In this document: piece after piece, positions 1 through 6,678 of the stretch | Position numbering within the stretch: position 1 is the first letter of the stretch | Layout of the letters: each line of letters begins with the position of its first letter | NCBI GenBank assembly: GCA_913030785.1 | Contig: CAJWER010000167.1 | Location: forward strand, 1-6,764 | Origin: an uncultured Chloroflexota bacterium | GTDB lineage: Bacteria; Chloroflexota; Dehalococcoidia; Lucifugimonadales; CAJWER01 | Length of the DNA: 6,764 nt | Reading direction: 5' to 3' | Notes under the pieces: model-generated | The model's input: only the letters and a program-made list of their open reading frames with translations | Databases searched by the model: none | What the model was told of the DNA's origin: nothing | Translations under genes and position numbers: made by a program

Positions 1-444
1 GTGGTTGTCGTAGTTGTCGAGCCAGACGATCATGGCGGGGTCCCTGGACAACTCGCCCAACAGGGTGTTGAAGCTGCCCATCCCGTATCGCCTGAACATT
101 CTCAACTGGTCCATCAGGACCTTGCCAAGGGTAACCTTGGAATAGGCCGTGGCGAAGACGCTATGCCAAAAGAGGACCATCTTCTCCTGAAGGGGAGCGC
201 TCGTGGATATTACCCGATAGAGCCAACTAGCGCTGGACCCTGCGGATTCGAACATCGCGGAGTAGTCATGGTGATACCGTCTGATCAGATACTCGGGCAT
301 CGAACGAGCTTCGCGGACGTCAAGCAACTCCTCCACCGTCGCCTCGTAGCCGTTGGCGGCATAGGCGTCGAGCTCGTCCCGGCTCGCGCCAAAGCCGGCC
401 CGACGGGTGAGGTGCGCGATCAGGCCGATATCCTCGTTGCTCAC
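1..444 (-). CDS. DUF1800 family protein, N-terminal part (cut by window edge)
   Basis: The minus strand is open for 148 codons from a GTG at 442-444 to the left edge, with no stop, so the gene is 3'-truncated here. The translation begins VSNEDIGLIAHLTRRAGFGA. It carries the N-terminal signature of the DUF1800 family (PF08811): an L(T/H)RR-x-GFG motif near residues 12-19, a region around residues 86-98 containing EKMVLFWHSVFAT, and RDPAMIVWLDNYDNH at residues 134-148. Family members are usually about 450-600 residues, so roughly the first quarter to third is visible. Their biochemical role is not established; many are exported and sit beside a DUF1501 gene, which would lie off the left edge if present. 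No signal peptide is visible at this start. The start is supported by a strong Shine-Dalgarno sequence 6 nt upstream. The gene is divergent from hyuB. An overlapping plus-strand reading frame is only its shadow. Confidence 0.9.
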   Translation of the reverse strand, partial: MSNEDIGLIAHLTRRAGFGASRDELDAYAANGYEATVEELLDVREARSMPEYLIRRYHHDYSAMFESAGSSASWLYRVISTSAPLQEKMVLFWHSVFATAYSKVTLGKVLMDQLRMFRRYGMGSFNTLLGELSRDPAMIVWLDNYDNH

Positions 445-450
445 GCCTTA

Positions 451-457
451 CCTCCTA
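451..457 (-). promoter_or_regulatory. Ribosome binding site of the DUF1800 gene
   Basis: On the minus strand the sequence reads TAGGAGG, a near-complete anti-16S match, 6 nt before the GTG codon at 442-444. It decides the choice of GTG as start, because no ATG lies at the beginning of the conserved DUF1800 N terminus. Confidence 0.8.
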
Positions 458-506
458 GCCGGACAGGTTTCAGAACGCCGTGCGTTGGTACGCCCATACT
501 ATTGTG

Positions 507-525
507 GTTGCGGCACTGGCGCAAC
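507..525. repeat. Short perfect inverted repeat in the divergent promoter region
   Basis: GTTGCG (507-512) is followed after 7 nt by its exact reverse complement CGCAAC (520-525). It overlaps the candidate -35 of the minus-strand gene and lies upstream of the candidate hyuB promoter, so it could be an operator for a dimeric regulator. Six-base arms occur by chance often enough that this is only suggestive. Confidence 0.3.
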
Positions 526-650
526 AAGACCGCATTCTGGGCGCACACCTATCAGGTCGGTACTATTGCGTGCTAGACTGCCCGCGAGTGCCGAAACTTG
601 GCGCTCAGGCCCTGATTCGACGCAAGGAAAACGAGAGAGGATCAGTCGGA

Positions 651-2327
651 ATGTCGAGACAATTAGAGCCCGAGTTCGACCCCATAACGCTGGAGATAAT
701 GTGGAACCGGCTAATATCGATCGCCGACCAGGCGGCGACGACGCTCGTCCGCACGTCCTTCTCCACCATCGTGCGGGAATGCAACGACTACGCATGTGTC
801 CTGATGGATCGAAACGGCGACACGCTGGCTGAGAACCGGGGGGCAATCCCATCCTTCGTGGGGACGCTGTCACGAACGATGAAACACTTCCTGCGCCGCT
901 TCCCTGCCGATACTTGGCGGCCGGGAGACGTGGTCATCACCAACGATCCCTGGATGGGTACCGGCCATCGCCCTGACTTCACGATGGCCACACCGGTATT
1001 CCGCAACGGCGAGTTGGTGGCCTTCACCGGCATCATAGCCCACGCGTCGGACATAGGCGGGGTTATCTTCTCGGCCGACTCCCGTTCCGTATTCGAGGAG
1101 GGACTTGGCGTACCTCCGATGAAGCTCTTCTCGAAGGGCGTCCCGAACGACGGGCTCTTTGAGCTCATTCGCTACAACGTCCGCGTTCCGGAACAGGTCA
1201 CGGGAGACTTCATGGCGATGGTCGCGGGTTGCGAGGTGTCCGGCGAGCAGCTGCTGGCGTTCATGGACGAGTATGGGGTGGATGTGCTGGAGGCCCTGAG
1301 CCGTAACATCCAGGCCCGGGCTGAGGGTGTGATGCGGCGCTCGATAAGCCGGCTGCCTGACGGGACCTACAGCCACACCGTCACCCTGGATGGATTCGAT
1401 GAGCCGATCCGCATCGCCTGCGCAATCACCATTCGAGGAGACGGACTGGAGGTCGATTTCGCGGGCACCTCGCCGCAATTGGACCAGGGCGGGGTCAATG
1501 TCGTGTACAACTACACCTGGGCCTTCACTACTTATCCGCTCAAGTGCATCTTGGACCCCCTAACCTTCCGAAACGAAGGCTCCTACCGCCCCTTCACCAT
1601 AAAGGCGCCTGAAGAATCCATCCTCAACGCGACCTATCCGAAGGCGGTCTCTTCCCGACATCTGACCGGCCACTGCATCACCTCGGCCGTGTTCGGGGCA
1701 CTGGCGCCGATATTGCCGGAGATGGTCATCGCGGACTCTGGGTCCACACCGCAGTACATCTCTTTTTTCGCGGGAGTGGACGCCTCGTCCCAGCCCTTCT
1801 CATTGATGCTGTTTCTCAGCGGCGGCATGGGCGCAAGCCGCGAGATGGACGGCCCTCATTGCGCGCCCTTTCCCAGCAACCCGATCCCCGGCTCCGTCGA
1901 GGTGATGGAGGCGGTGGCCCCGCTGGTCGTGTGGCAAAAGGAGCTGGCCCAGGACTCCGGCGGGGCGGGTCGATTCCGGGGAGGGTGCGGACAGGAGGTT
2001 CGCATCGAGGTGACATCCCCTCAAAGGTCCGAGCTCTCGATGATGTCCGAAAGGTGGGACTTCCCTCCGGAGGGTCTCCACGGGGGCCTGCCCGGATCGC
2101 GATCGGGCGCCGTGAAGATCGCCCCTGATGGGACGGCCCTGCCGAGGAAGGGGCGTACCATCCTCGAGCCGGGCGACATGATCAGGCTCACCATCGCCGG
2201 CGGGGCTGGGTTCGGTCCGCCGGGCGAGCGGGAAGTGGAGAGGGTGATCGAAGACCTGCGCAACGAGATTATCTCTGCGGATGCGGCGCGCACCATCTAT
2301 GGTCTCGAACGACGGAAGGCGCAGTAG
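651..2327 (+). CDS. hyuB: Hydantoinase B / oxoprolinase family protein (HyuB subunit)
   Basis: This encodes 558 residues, the usual length for HyuB (PF02538), which works with HyuA in ATP-dependent opening of cyclic amides such as hydantoins and 5-oxoproline; some relatives are carboxylase subunits. The family opening DPITLEIMWNRL is at residues 10-21. NDPWMGTGHRPD at 98-109 corresponds to the conserved NDPY-x-GG-THLPD block, HASDIGG at 131-137 to the H-x-x-D-x-GG block, and GGAGRFRGG at 437-445 and the glycine-rich GGAGFG near 517-522 to the C-terminal signatures. The end (residues 527-550) is the usual helical tail closing in ISADAARTIYG. The frame is open back to 480, but ATG 651 is chosen because family similarity begins just after it; a purine-rich GAGAGG (635-640) lies 10 nt upstream. 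hyuA starts 2 nt after the stop, so the two are surely cotranscribed. Cytoplasmic: no signal or membrane segment. The exact substrate is unknown. Confidence 0.96.
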   Translation: MSRQLEPEFDPITLEIMWNRLISIADQAATTLVRTSFSTIVRECNDYACVLMDRNGDTLAENRGAIPSFVGTLSRTMKHFLRRFPADTWRPGDVVITNDPWMGTGHRPDFTMATPVFRNGELVAFTGIIAHASDIGGVIFSADSRSVFEEGLGVPPMKLFSKGVPNDGLFELIRYNVRVPEQVTGDFMAMVAGCEVSGEQLLAFMDEYGVDVLEALSRNIQARAEGVMRRSISRLPDGTYSHTVTLDGFDEPIRIACAITIRGDGLEVDFAGTSPQLDQGGVNVVYNYTWAFTTYPLKCILDPLTFRNEGSYRPFTIKAPEESILNATYPKAVSSRHLTGHCITSAVFGALAPILPEMVIADSGSTPQYISFFAGVDASSQPFSLMLFLSGGMGASREMDGPHCAPFPSNPIPGSVEVMEAVAPLVVWQKELAQDSGGAGRFRGGCGQEVRIEVTSPQRSELSMMSERWDFPPEGLHGGLPGSRSGAVKIAPDGTALPRKGRTILEPGDMIRLTIAGGAGFGPPGEREVERVIEDLRNEIISADAARTIYGLERRKAQ

Positions 2328-2329
2328 GG

Positions 2330-4414
2330 GTGCCCCACATCAGACTCGGCATCGACGTGGGCGGTACGTTCACCGATTTCGCCGTTTTCGATCCGGAGAC
2401 CGGAACCTTCTCCGTGGGCAAGACCCTCAACACCCAGCAAGACCTCAGCATCGGTATCATTCAGGGCACCCGGGAGACATTAGAAGGGCTGAGCGTCGGT
2501 GTCCAGGACGTTGAGCAGTTGATCTACGGGACCACACTAGCCGCCAACCTGCTTGTCGAGAGAAAGGGGGTCCGCGTAGGTCTCATCGCTACTGACGGGT
2601 TTCGTGACACCTTGGAGATGGGCACCGAGCAACGATTTGACATGTATGACCTCTCTGCGACGAGGGCGGAGCCACTCGTACCCAGGCAGCGTCGCAGGAC
2701 AATTTCCGAGCGCATGAGTGCGACCGGCGAGGTGCTGCTACCGCTGAATTTGGATCAGGTCGATTCGATACTCTCCACCTTCGAGACAGAGGGCGTGGAG
2801 ACCATCGCGGTCGCGCTGATGCACGCCTATCGTAATCCTAAGCACGAGCAGCTTGTACGGGACCACATACGGCGAAACTACCCGGATTACCAGGTTTCGA
2901 TCTCGTCAGAAGTAGCGCCCGAGGTACGCGAATATCCGCGCACCTCCACTACTGTTGCGAACGCATACGTGGAGCCACGCCTCGCCCTCCACCTGGCCGA
3001 GATGAGCAGCGGCCTGACCGCGTTGGGATTCAAAGGCAATATCTACATGATGCTGTCAGAGGGGGGCGTGACCACCCTCGATGTGGCACGGGCCTTTCCG
3101 GTGCGTCTGGTCGAGTCCGGCCCGGCAGCCGGAGCGATTGCGGCGGCATACTATGGCAGGCTTATCGGCCACGAGGATCTCGTTTCATTCGACATGGGCG
3201 GCACGACCGCAAAGCTGTGCCTCATCACCAATGGCCAGCCCTCTCGAACCAACGAGTTGGAGGTCGCGAGGGAGCACCGTTTCAAGAAGGGTAGCGGCCT
3301 TTTGCTCAAGGTGCCGTCCATCGACATGATAGAGATCGGCGCCGGCGGCGGAAGTATCGGCTTCATCGACCCCATGGGTCTGATGAAGGTAGGGCCGCAG
3401 AGCACCGGCGCCGACCCTGGTCCGGCCTGTTACGGCCTCGGCGGTACCGAGCCCACCGTGACCGACGCCGATCTCATACTGGGCCTTTTGAACCCCGACT
3501 ACTTCCTTGGCGGCGACATTTCTCTCGATCCGGAAGCCGCCCGGAAGGCCATCGAAAACGGCCTGGCTGAGCCTATGGGGATGAGCGTGGTCCGTGCGGC
3601 TCAGGGCGTTCACGAGGTCGTCAACGAAAACATGGCCACGGCGGCCCGCATGCACGCCGCGGAGCAAGGGCTCGACGTCCGAGGACGCGTCCTGGTCGCG
3701 TTCGGCGGCGCCGGTCCGGTGCATGCGTACCGGGTAGCGAAGCTGCTGGGCATAAAGAAGGTCGTGTGCCCCCTTGGCGCCGGGGTCATGTCGTCCATAG
3801 GTATGCTGGTGGCGCCCAAGTCCTTCGACTCCCTGCAGAGCTATATCAGCCGTCTGCTCAGCGCCGACTGGGACCATGTCAACTCCATCTACGAGGGCAT
3901 GGAGTCTCGGGCCGTGGACCTGCTGTCGGCGGCGGGCGTGGACCCCGAAGATCTGATCATGGAGCGTAGCGCCGACATGCGCTACGTGGGGCAAGGCTTC
4001 GAGATCGTTGTGCCAATCCCAGACGGTGAGCTAGGCGCAGACCAGTACGATACCCTCGTGGCGACCTTCACCCAGACCTACCGGGACCTATTTCGCAGCA
4101 GTCTAACGGACGTTCCGGTGGAGGTTTTGACCTGGCGTCTGTCGGCCTCGGAGCCACCGCCGCGCCCGGAAATCCGCTTCGGGACTACAAGCGGCGGAAC
4201 GTATCCCGACGGTATCAAGGATAAGCGACCCGTGTTCATCTTGGAGGAAGGCCGGTTCGTCGATTGCCCTGTGCTGGACAGGTACAGTCTCCGGCCCGGG
4301 GCCACGGTGAGCGGCCCTGCCATCGTCGAAGAGCGGGAATCCACGGTCTTCGTAGGTGCAGGCGCCCGCGCCTCCATCGACGAGCACCTGAATCTCGTAA
4401 TGGACCTGGAATAG
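2330..4414 (+). CDS. hyuA: Hydantoinase A / oxoprolinase family protein (HyuA subunit)
   Basis: This encodes 694 residues starting at GTG 2330, typical for HyuA proteins of the ASKHA (actin-like ATPase) fold. The N-terminal Hydant_A_N domain opens with GIDVGGTFTDFAVFD at residues 7-21 (phosphate-binding loop), then LIYGTTLAANLL at 64-75 and GFRDTLEMG near 90-98. The central hydantoinase A domain has VESGPAAGAI at 261-270, SFDMGGTTAKL at 286-296 (second phosphate loop), EIGAGGGSIG at 335-344, GADPGPACYG at 360-369 and AFGGAGPVHA at 457-466. A C-terminal domain follows from about residue 500. It is expected to phosphorylate or otherwise activate the cyclic amide with ATP while HyuB completes ring opening. 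The start is supported by GGAAGG (2314-2319), inside the end of hyuB and 10 nt upstream, consistent with translational coupling. All canonical glycine motifs are intact, so the gene looks functional. Hydantoin, N-methylhydantoin, 5-oxoproline or another lactam are all possible substrates. Confidence 0.97.
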   Translation: MPHIRLGIDVGGTFTDFAVFDPETGTFSVGKTLNTQQDLSIGIIQGTRETLEGLSVGVQDVEQLIYGTTLAANLLVERKGVRVGLIATDGFRDTLEMGTEQRFDMYDLSATRAEPLVPRQRRRTISERMSATGEVLLPLNLDQVDSILSTFETEGVETIAVALMHAYRNPKHEQLVRDHIRRNYPDYQVSISSEVAPEVREYPRTSTTVANAYVEPRLALHLAEMSSGLTALGFKGNIYMMLSEGGVTTLDVARAFPVRLVESGPAAGAIAAAYYGRLIGHEDLVSFDMGGTTAKLCLITNGQPSRTNELEVAREHRFKKGSGLLLKVPSIDMIEIGAGGGSIGFIDPMGLMKVGPQSTGADPGPACYGLGGTEPTVTDADLILGLLNPDYFLGGDISLDPEAARKAIENGLAEPMGMSVVRAAQGVHEVVNENMATAARMHAAEQGLDVRGRVLVAFGGAGPVHAYRVAKLLGIKKVVCPLGAGVMSSIGMLVAPKSFDSLQSYISRLLSADWDHVNSIYEGMESRAVDLLSAAGVDPEDLIMERSADMRYVGQGFEIVVPIPDGELGADQYDTLVATFTQTYRDLFRSSLTDVPVEVLTWRLSASEPPPRPEIRFGTTSGGTYPDGIKDKRPVFILEEGRFVDCPVLDRYSLRPGATVSGPAIVEERESTVFVGAGARASIDEHLNLVMDLE

Positions 4415-4464
4415 GCGCGGGGTCGAGCAAAAAAAGCTGACTCCTTGGTACATGGGCCCCGCGC
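4415..4464 (+). repeat. Nested inverted repeat after hyuA
   Basis: GCGCGGGG (4415-4422), starting right after the hyuA stop, is exactly complementary to CCCCGCGC (4457-4464). The stem extends inward by one G-U and one C-G pair, giving about 10 pairs around a loop of about 30 nt. A second small inverted repeat lies mostly inside it: GTC and AGC on the left of seven A residues, GCT and GAC on the right, with one bulged G. The two structures share GTC, so they could be mutually exclusive. No U-tract follows on the plus strand, so this is not a standard intrinsic terminator. It may protect the 3' end of the hyuBA message or attenuate transcription into the next gene. Confidence 0.5.
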
Positions 4465-4525
4465 TGCGAGCCCCGTTGTAAACAGCTAACGAGTCGCGGC
4501 AACGGCGTAAATGGAGAGCGGTGGG

Positions 4526-4533
4526 AAAGGGGA
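4526..4533 (+). promoter_or_regulatory. Ribosome binding site of the amidohydrolase gene
   Basis: AAAGGGGA is the only Shine-Dalgarno-like sequence before the gene. It abuts the first of three consecutive in-frame ATG codons (4534, 4537, 4540), leaving no spacing for the first, 3 nt for the second and 6 nt for the third. The third ATG is therefore the most likely start. Confidence 0.6.
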
Positions 4534-4539
4534 ATGATG

Positions 4540-5916
4540 ATGGCCGTATACGACATCGTGTTGGCAAATGGCAGGATCATGGACCCGGAGTCGGGGATGG
4601 ACAGGGTCGCCAACGTCGGTATCACCGACGGAACGGTCCGGGCGATCACCGGGGAGTCGCTAGAAGGCACCGACTCGATCGACGCCTCCGGCCTGGTCGT
4701 GGCGCCGGGCGCCGTCGATTTACACTCCCACGGGCAGGACGACGAGAACTACCGCGTGCAGGCGCTGGACGGCGTCACGACGGCCCTGGAGCTGGAGCTT
4801 GGAGTTTTGAACGTCGACGAGTGGTACGGCGAGCGCGATGGCACGGCGCTGATCAACTTCGGGGCTAGTGTAGGGCATATTCCCGTTCGAATGAAGGTGA
4901 TGAACGATCCAGGGGGTATGGCCCCGGTCGCCGACGGCGCATACAAAGCGGCGTCCGAGTCGCAGATCGAAGAGATGAAGGATCTCATGCACCGCGGTCT
5001 GCGCAGCGGCGCCCTGGCTATGGGCTTCGTCTTAGCGTTGACACCGTCAGCGTCGCGTTGGGAGCCGCTGGAGATGTTCAGGGTTGCCGCGCAATACGGT
5101 GCGCCGTGTCACGTCCATATGCGGGGCATGGGCCACAAGGAGCCATTGACCTGTATAGAGGGACTCTCCGAGATCGTCGCGGCGGCGATGGCCAGCGGAG
5201 CACCGATCAATGTCAACCACGTCAACAGCAGCGGCCAGCATGCCATTCCCGAGCTGCTTCAGATGATCGAAGAAGTACAGTCGCACGGCCTGGACGCAAC
5301 AGCCGAGTGCTATCCGTACACGGCGGGCTTGGCCCCTATCGAAGGTGCCTTGTTCTCTGAAGGGTGGAGGGATAAGTTCAGTCTCGACTACGGCGACCTC
5401 GAGTGGGCAGCCACCGGGGAGAGGCTGACGGCGAGCACCTTCGCAGAGTATCGCGAGATAGGCGGCATGGTAATCGCCCACTCGATGCGGCAGGACATGG
5501 TGGATAGGGCTGTTGCCAGTCCGCTAACTGCTATAGCGTCGGACGGCTGGCTGAAAAATGGTAAGGGACATCCTCGAACCGCCGGTTGCTATTCGAAGGT
5601 GCTTGGACATTACGTCCGGGAGAAACGGTCTCTGTCACTCATGGAAGCCCTACGCAAGATCGCGTTGATGCCCGCGCAGCGGCTGGAGTCGGTGGCCCCT
5701 GCCTTCAGGAAGAAGGGCCGGGCCAGTGTCGGCGCCGACGCCGACCTCATGATCTTCGACCCCGACCGTGTGATCGACCGGGCCACATACCGGGAGCCCA
5801 CGCTACCGCCGGAGGGCATGCACCACGTCCTGGTGGACGGTGTGCCAGTCGTGAGAAACGGTACTGTGCAGGAGAGCGTGGCACCTGGCAGGGGCATTCG
5901 CGCGCCAGGCGCCTGA
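4540..5916 (+). CDS. Amidohydrolase, N-acyl-D-glutamate deacylase / D-aminoacylase type
   Basis: This encodes 458 residues from the third of three tandem ATGs (460 from the first at 4534). The N terminus, YDIVLANGRIMDPESG, is the small beta-sandwich segment common to amidohydrolases. VAPGAVDLHSHGQDDENY (residues 54-71) holds the HxH metal pair, H62 and H64, at the start of the barrel. GVTTALELELG (78-88) follows; here typical D-aminoacylases have a metal-binding cysteine, while this protein has only glutamates, as I recall for the D-glutamate deacylase subgroup. HVHMRG (191-196), NVNHVNSSG (225-233), ECYPYTAG (256-263) and AIASDGW (331-337, with the expected catalytic Asp335), then GHPRTAG (343-349), complete the barrel. 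The C terminus ends in GADADLMIFDPD (398-409) and VLVDGVPVVRNG, the usual closing strands. The likely reaction is hydrolysis of an N-acyl or N-carbamoyl amino acid; substrate and chirality are inferred by similarity only. The gene lies 119-125 nt after hyuA on the same strand, probably in the same operon, with no convincing promoter of its own. Confidence 0.92.
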   Translation: MAVYDIVLANGRIMDPESGMDRVANVGITDGTVRAITGESLEGTDSIDASGLVVAPGAVDLHSHGQDDENYRVQALDGVTTALELELGVLNVDEWYGERDGTALINFGASVGHIPVRMKVMNDPGGMAPVADGAYKAASESQIEEMKDLMHRGLRSGALAMGFVLALTPSASRWEPLEMFRVAAQYGAPCHVHMRGMGHKEPLTCIEGLSEIVAAAMASGAPINVNHVNSSGQHAIPELLQMIEEVQSHGLDATAECYPYTAGLAPIEGALFSEGWRDKFSLDYGDLEWAATGERLTASTFAEYREIGGMVIAHSMRQDMVDRAVASPLTAIASDGWLKNGKGHPRTAGCYSKVLGHYVREKRSLSLMEALRKIALMPAQRLESVAPAFRKKGRASVGADADLMIFDPDRVIDRATYREPTLPPEGMHHVLVDGVPVVRNGTVQESVAPGRGIRAPGA

Positions 5917-5947
5917 GGCACTGGGTGGGTGGTGCGGCATTGCAGTT

Positions 5948-5970
5948 CCCAATACCATTGGGCGTTCCTT
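5948..5970 (+). terminator. Possible weak terminator after the amidohydrolase gene
   Basis: CCCAAT (5948-5953) and ATTGGG (5957-5962) form a perfect 6-bp stem with a 3-nt loop, 31 nt past the stop codon, followed by the pyrimidine-rich CGTTCCTT. The U-run is poor, so termination efficiency would be modest. CACTGG (5919-5924) and CCAGTG (5975-5980) can form an outer 6-bp stem around it. The placement between convergent reading frames suits a terminator. Confidence 0.35.
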
Positions 5971-5987
5971 TCGACCAGTGAAGTCGT

Positions 5988-6299
5988 TTACGTTTGCCGC
6001 TCCAATATGAATTCGTTCAGGTGATGCAGCAGTCTCTTATCGGTTGCGCGCACTGCGAAGCTCAGCGCTTCAGGCGGATCCATTGTATGAATATCGGCCA
6101 GTACCAGAAGTTGGCGTCCATTCTCGTCAACATATTTTTCTGCCAAATATCCATTGCTTACATTGCCCTCGCCAAACGCGTCCACTTCGTGACTGAGAAG
6201 CTGAATGCCGATTGATGGTATGCGACGGAGCGCTTCAGGTATGCGTTGGACGGGAGATGGCCTCCCTTTCGCCCGTTTATCGGCTCGCCAAAGCCTTCT
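5988..6299 (-). pseudogene. C-terminal remnant of a family 3 solute-binding protein
   Basis: The minus strand is open for 104 codons between a TAG at 6300-6302 and the TAA at 5988-5990. The only usable start codon is GTG 6183-6185 (65 codons), yet protein-like sequence continues upstream of it (PEALRRIPSIGIQLLSHEVD). The pattern fits the last lobe of periplasmic amino-acid-binding proteins (PF00497): E-V-D-A-F-G-E-G matches the usual 'GEVDAF..D' block, a central stretch includes GYLAEKY and LLVLAD, and ALSFAVRATDKRLLHHLNEF matches the closing 'yGiavrKgd.eLl..vN.al' block. Such proteins are about 250-300 residues with a signal peptide, so the first two thirds are missing. No ribosome binding site is evident. 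I read it as a 5'-truncated, non-functional gene; family assignment is by pattern recognition only. Confidence 0.45.
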
Positions 6300-6678
6300 C
6301 TATCAATCCATCCAAAACATTCAATTCGTAGCCTAGTGTCAAGGCTGTTCTACGATACTCTCGTAGGACTGGGGAAGCAGGGTCGTCCCCCAGGTAGATG
6401 TGGGCTAGTAGGGACAATACATAAGGCTGAGCGAGCAGATGGTCCACCCCCTCTGCCTTGGCCGCTTTGTGCCAGCTCCCATATTCCTTGGAACGAACGA
6501 TCGCCGCATCTAGGTTCAAGGCTGCCATCTCGTAATTCCCCAATTCGAAATAGACGGCGCCTCTGCCCCACAGTGCGGCGGCGTCTATCGGGGTGGAAGG
6601 GGTGGAACTATCCAATTCGAAAGCGGCCAACGGATTTGAAGTCCGCGAAGCCCACCGGAGCCCATCCGCTCCCGCATT
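6277..6678 (-). pseudogene. TPR-like C-terminal fragment, probably frameshifted
   Basis: The minus strand is open from just after a TAG at 6679-6681 to the TAA at 6277-6279. The most convincing part lies downstream of a TTG at 6628-6630: ALWGRGAVYFELGNYEMAAL matches a tetratricopeptide helix pair (consensus G/A, Y, LG-Y, A positions) and continues NLDAAI. Then comes a second helical stretch, QPYVLSLLAHIYLGD, and a basic helix before the end (EKALASR). This resembles the C terminus of a large TPR-containing regulator or cyclase-like protein, but no family can be named. No ATG or ribosome binding site precedes it. In the adjacent frame, 6719-6588, another helical-looking segment (KARERLCRMRERMG) runs up to the same place, as if one gene had suffered a frameshift near 6600-6640. 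The stop overlaps the open frame of the solute-binding remnant. It could instead be a short expressed gene. Confidence 0.42.

Larger units (their letters stand above)
445..650. promoter_or_regulatory. Divergent intergenic region between the DUF1800 gene and hyuB
   Basis: This 206-nt stretch separates two divergently oriented genes and must hold both promoters. Toward hyuB, TGCTAGACT at 571-579 resembles an extended -10 element (TGn plus TAGACT), but no good -35 accompanies it. Toward the DUF1800 gene, the minus strand has TTGCGC, a 17-nt spacer and TAGTAT, a weak sigma-70-like pair (three and four matches of six). A 6-bp inverted repeat (507-525) and two copies of TACTATTG (497-504 and 561-568) also lie here. 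Promoter calls by eye in GC-rich DNA are unreliable. The hyuB frame stays open leftward to 480, but that extension does not resemble the family. Confidence 0.4.

Noticed and set aside
1..576. Plus-strand 191-codon open frame
   Set aside because: It lies antisense to the DUF1800 N terminus, whose minus-strand translation has clear family motifs and a strong ribosome binding site. The plus translation shows no family pattern.
480..650. 57-codon N-terminal extension of HyuB
   Set aside because: The extension does not resemble HyuB N termini, covers the likely promoter region, and ATG 651 sits just before the family's conserved start.
3185..3994. 269-codon minus-strand open frame inside hyuA
   Set aside because: It is a typical antisense shadow in GC-rich coding DNA, rich in His, Arg and Gly; the plus-strand hyuA motifs are intact throughout.
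4415..4464. Intrinsic terminator after hyuA
   Set aside because: The GC stem has a 30-nt loop and no U-tract on the plus strand. The seven-A run would give U residues only on the minus strand, where there is no gene to terminate.
5994..6215. Plus-strand 73-codon open frame with a hydrophobic stretch
   Set aside because: It is antisense to the solute-binding protein remnant, which matches a known family, and has no ribosome binding site that I can see.
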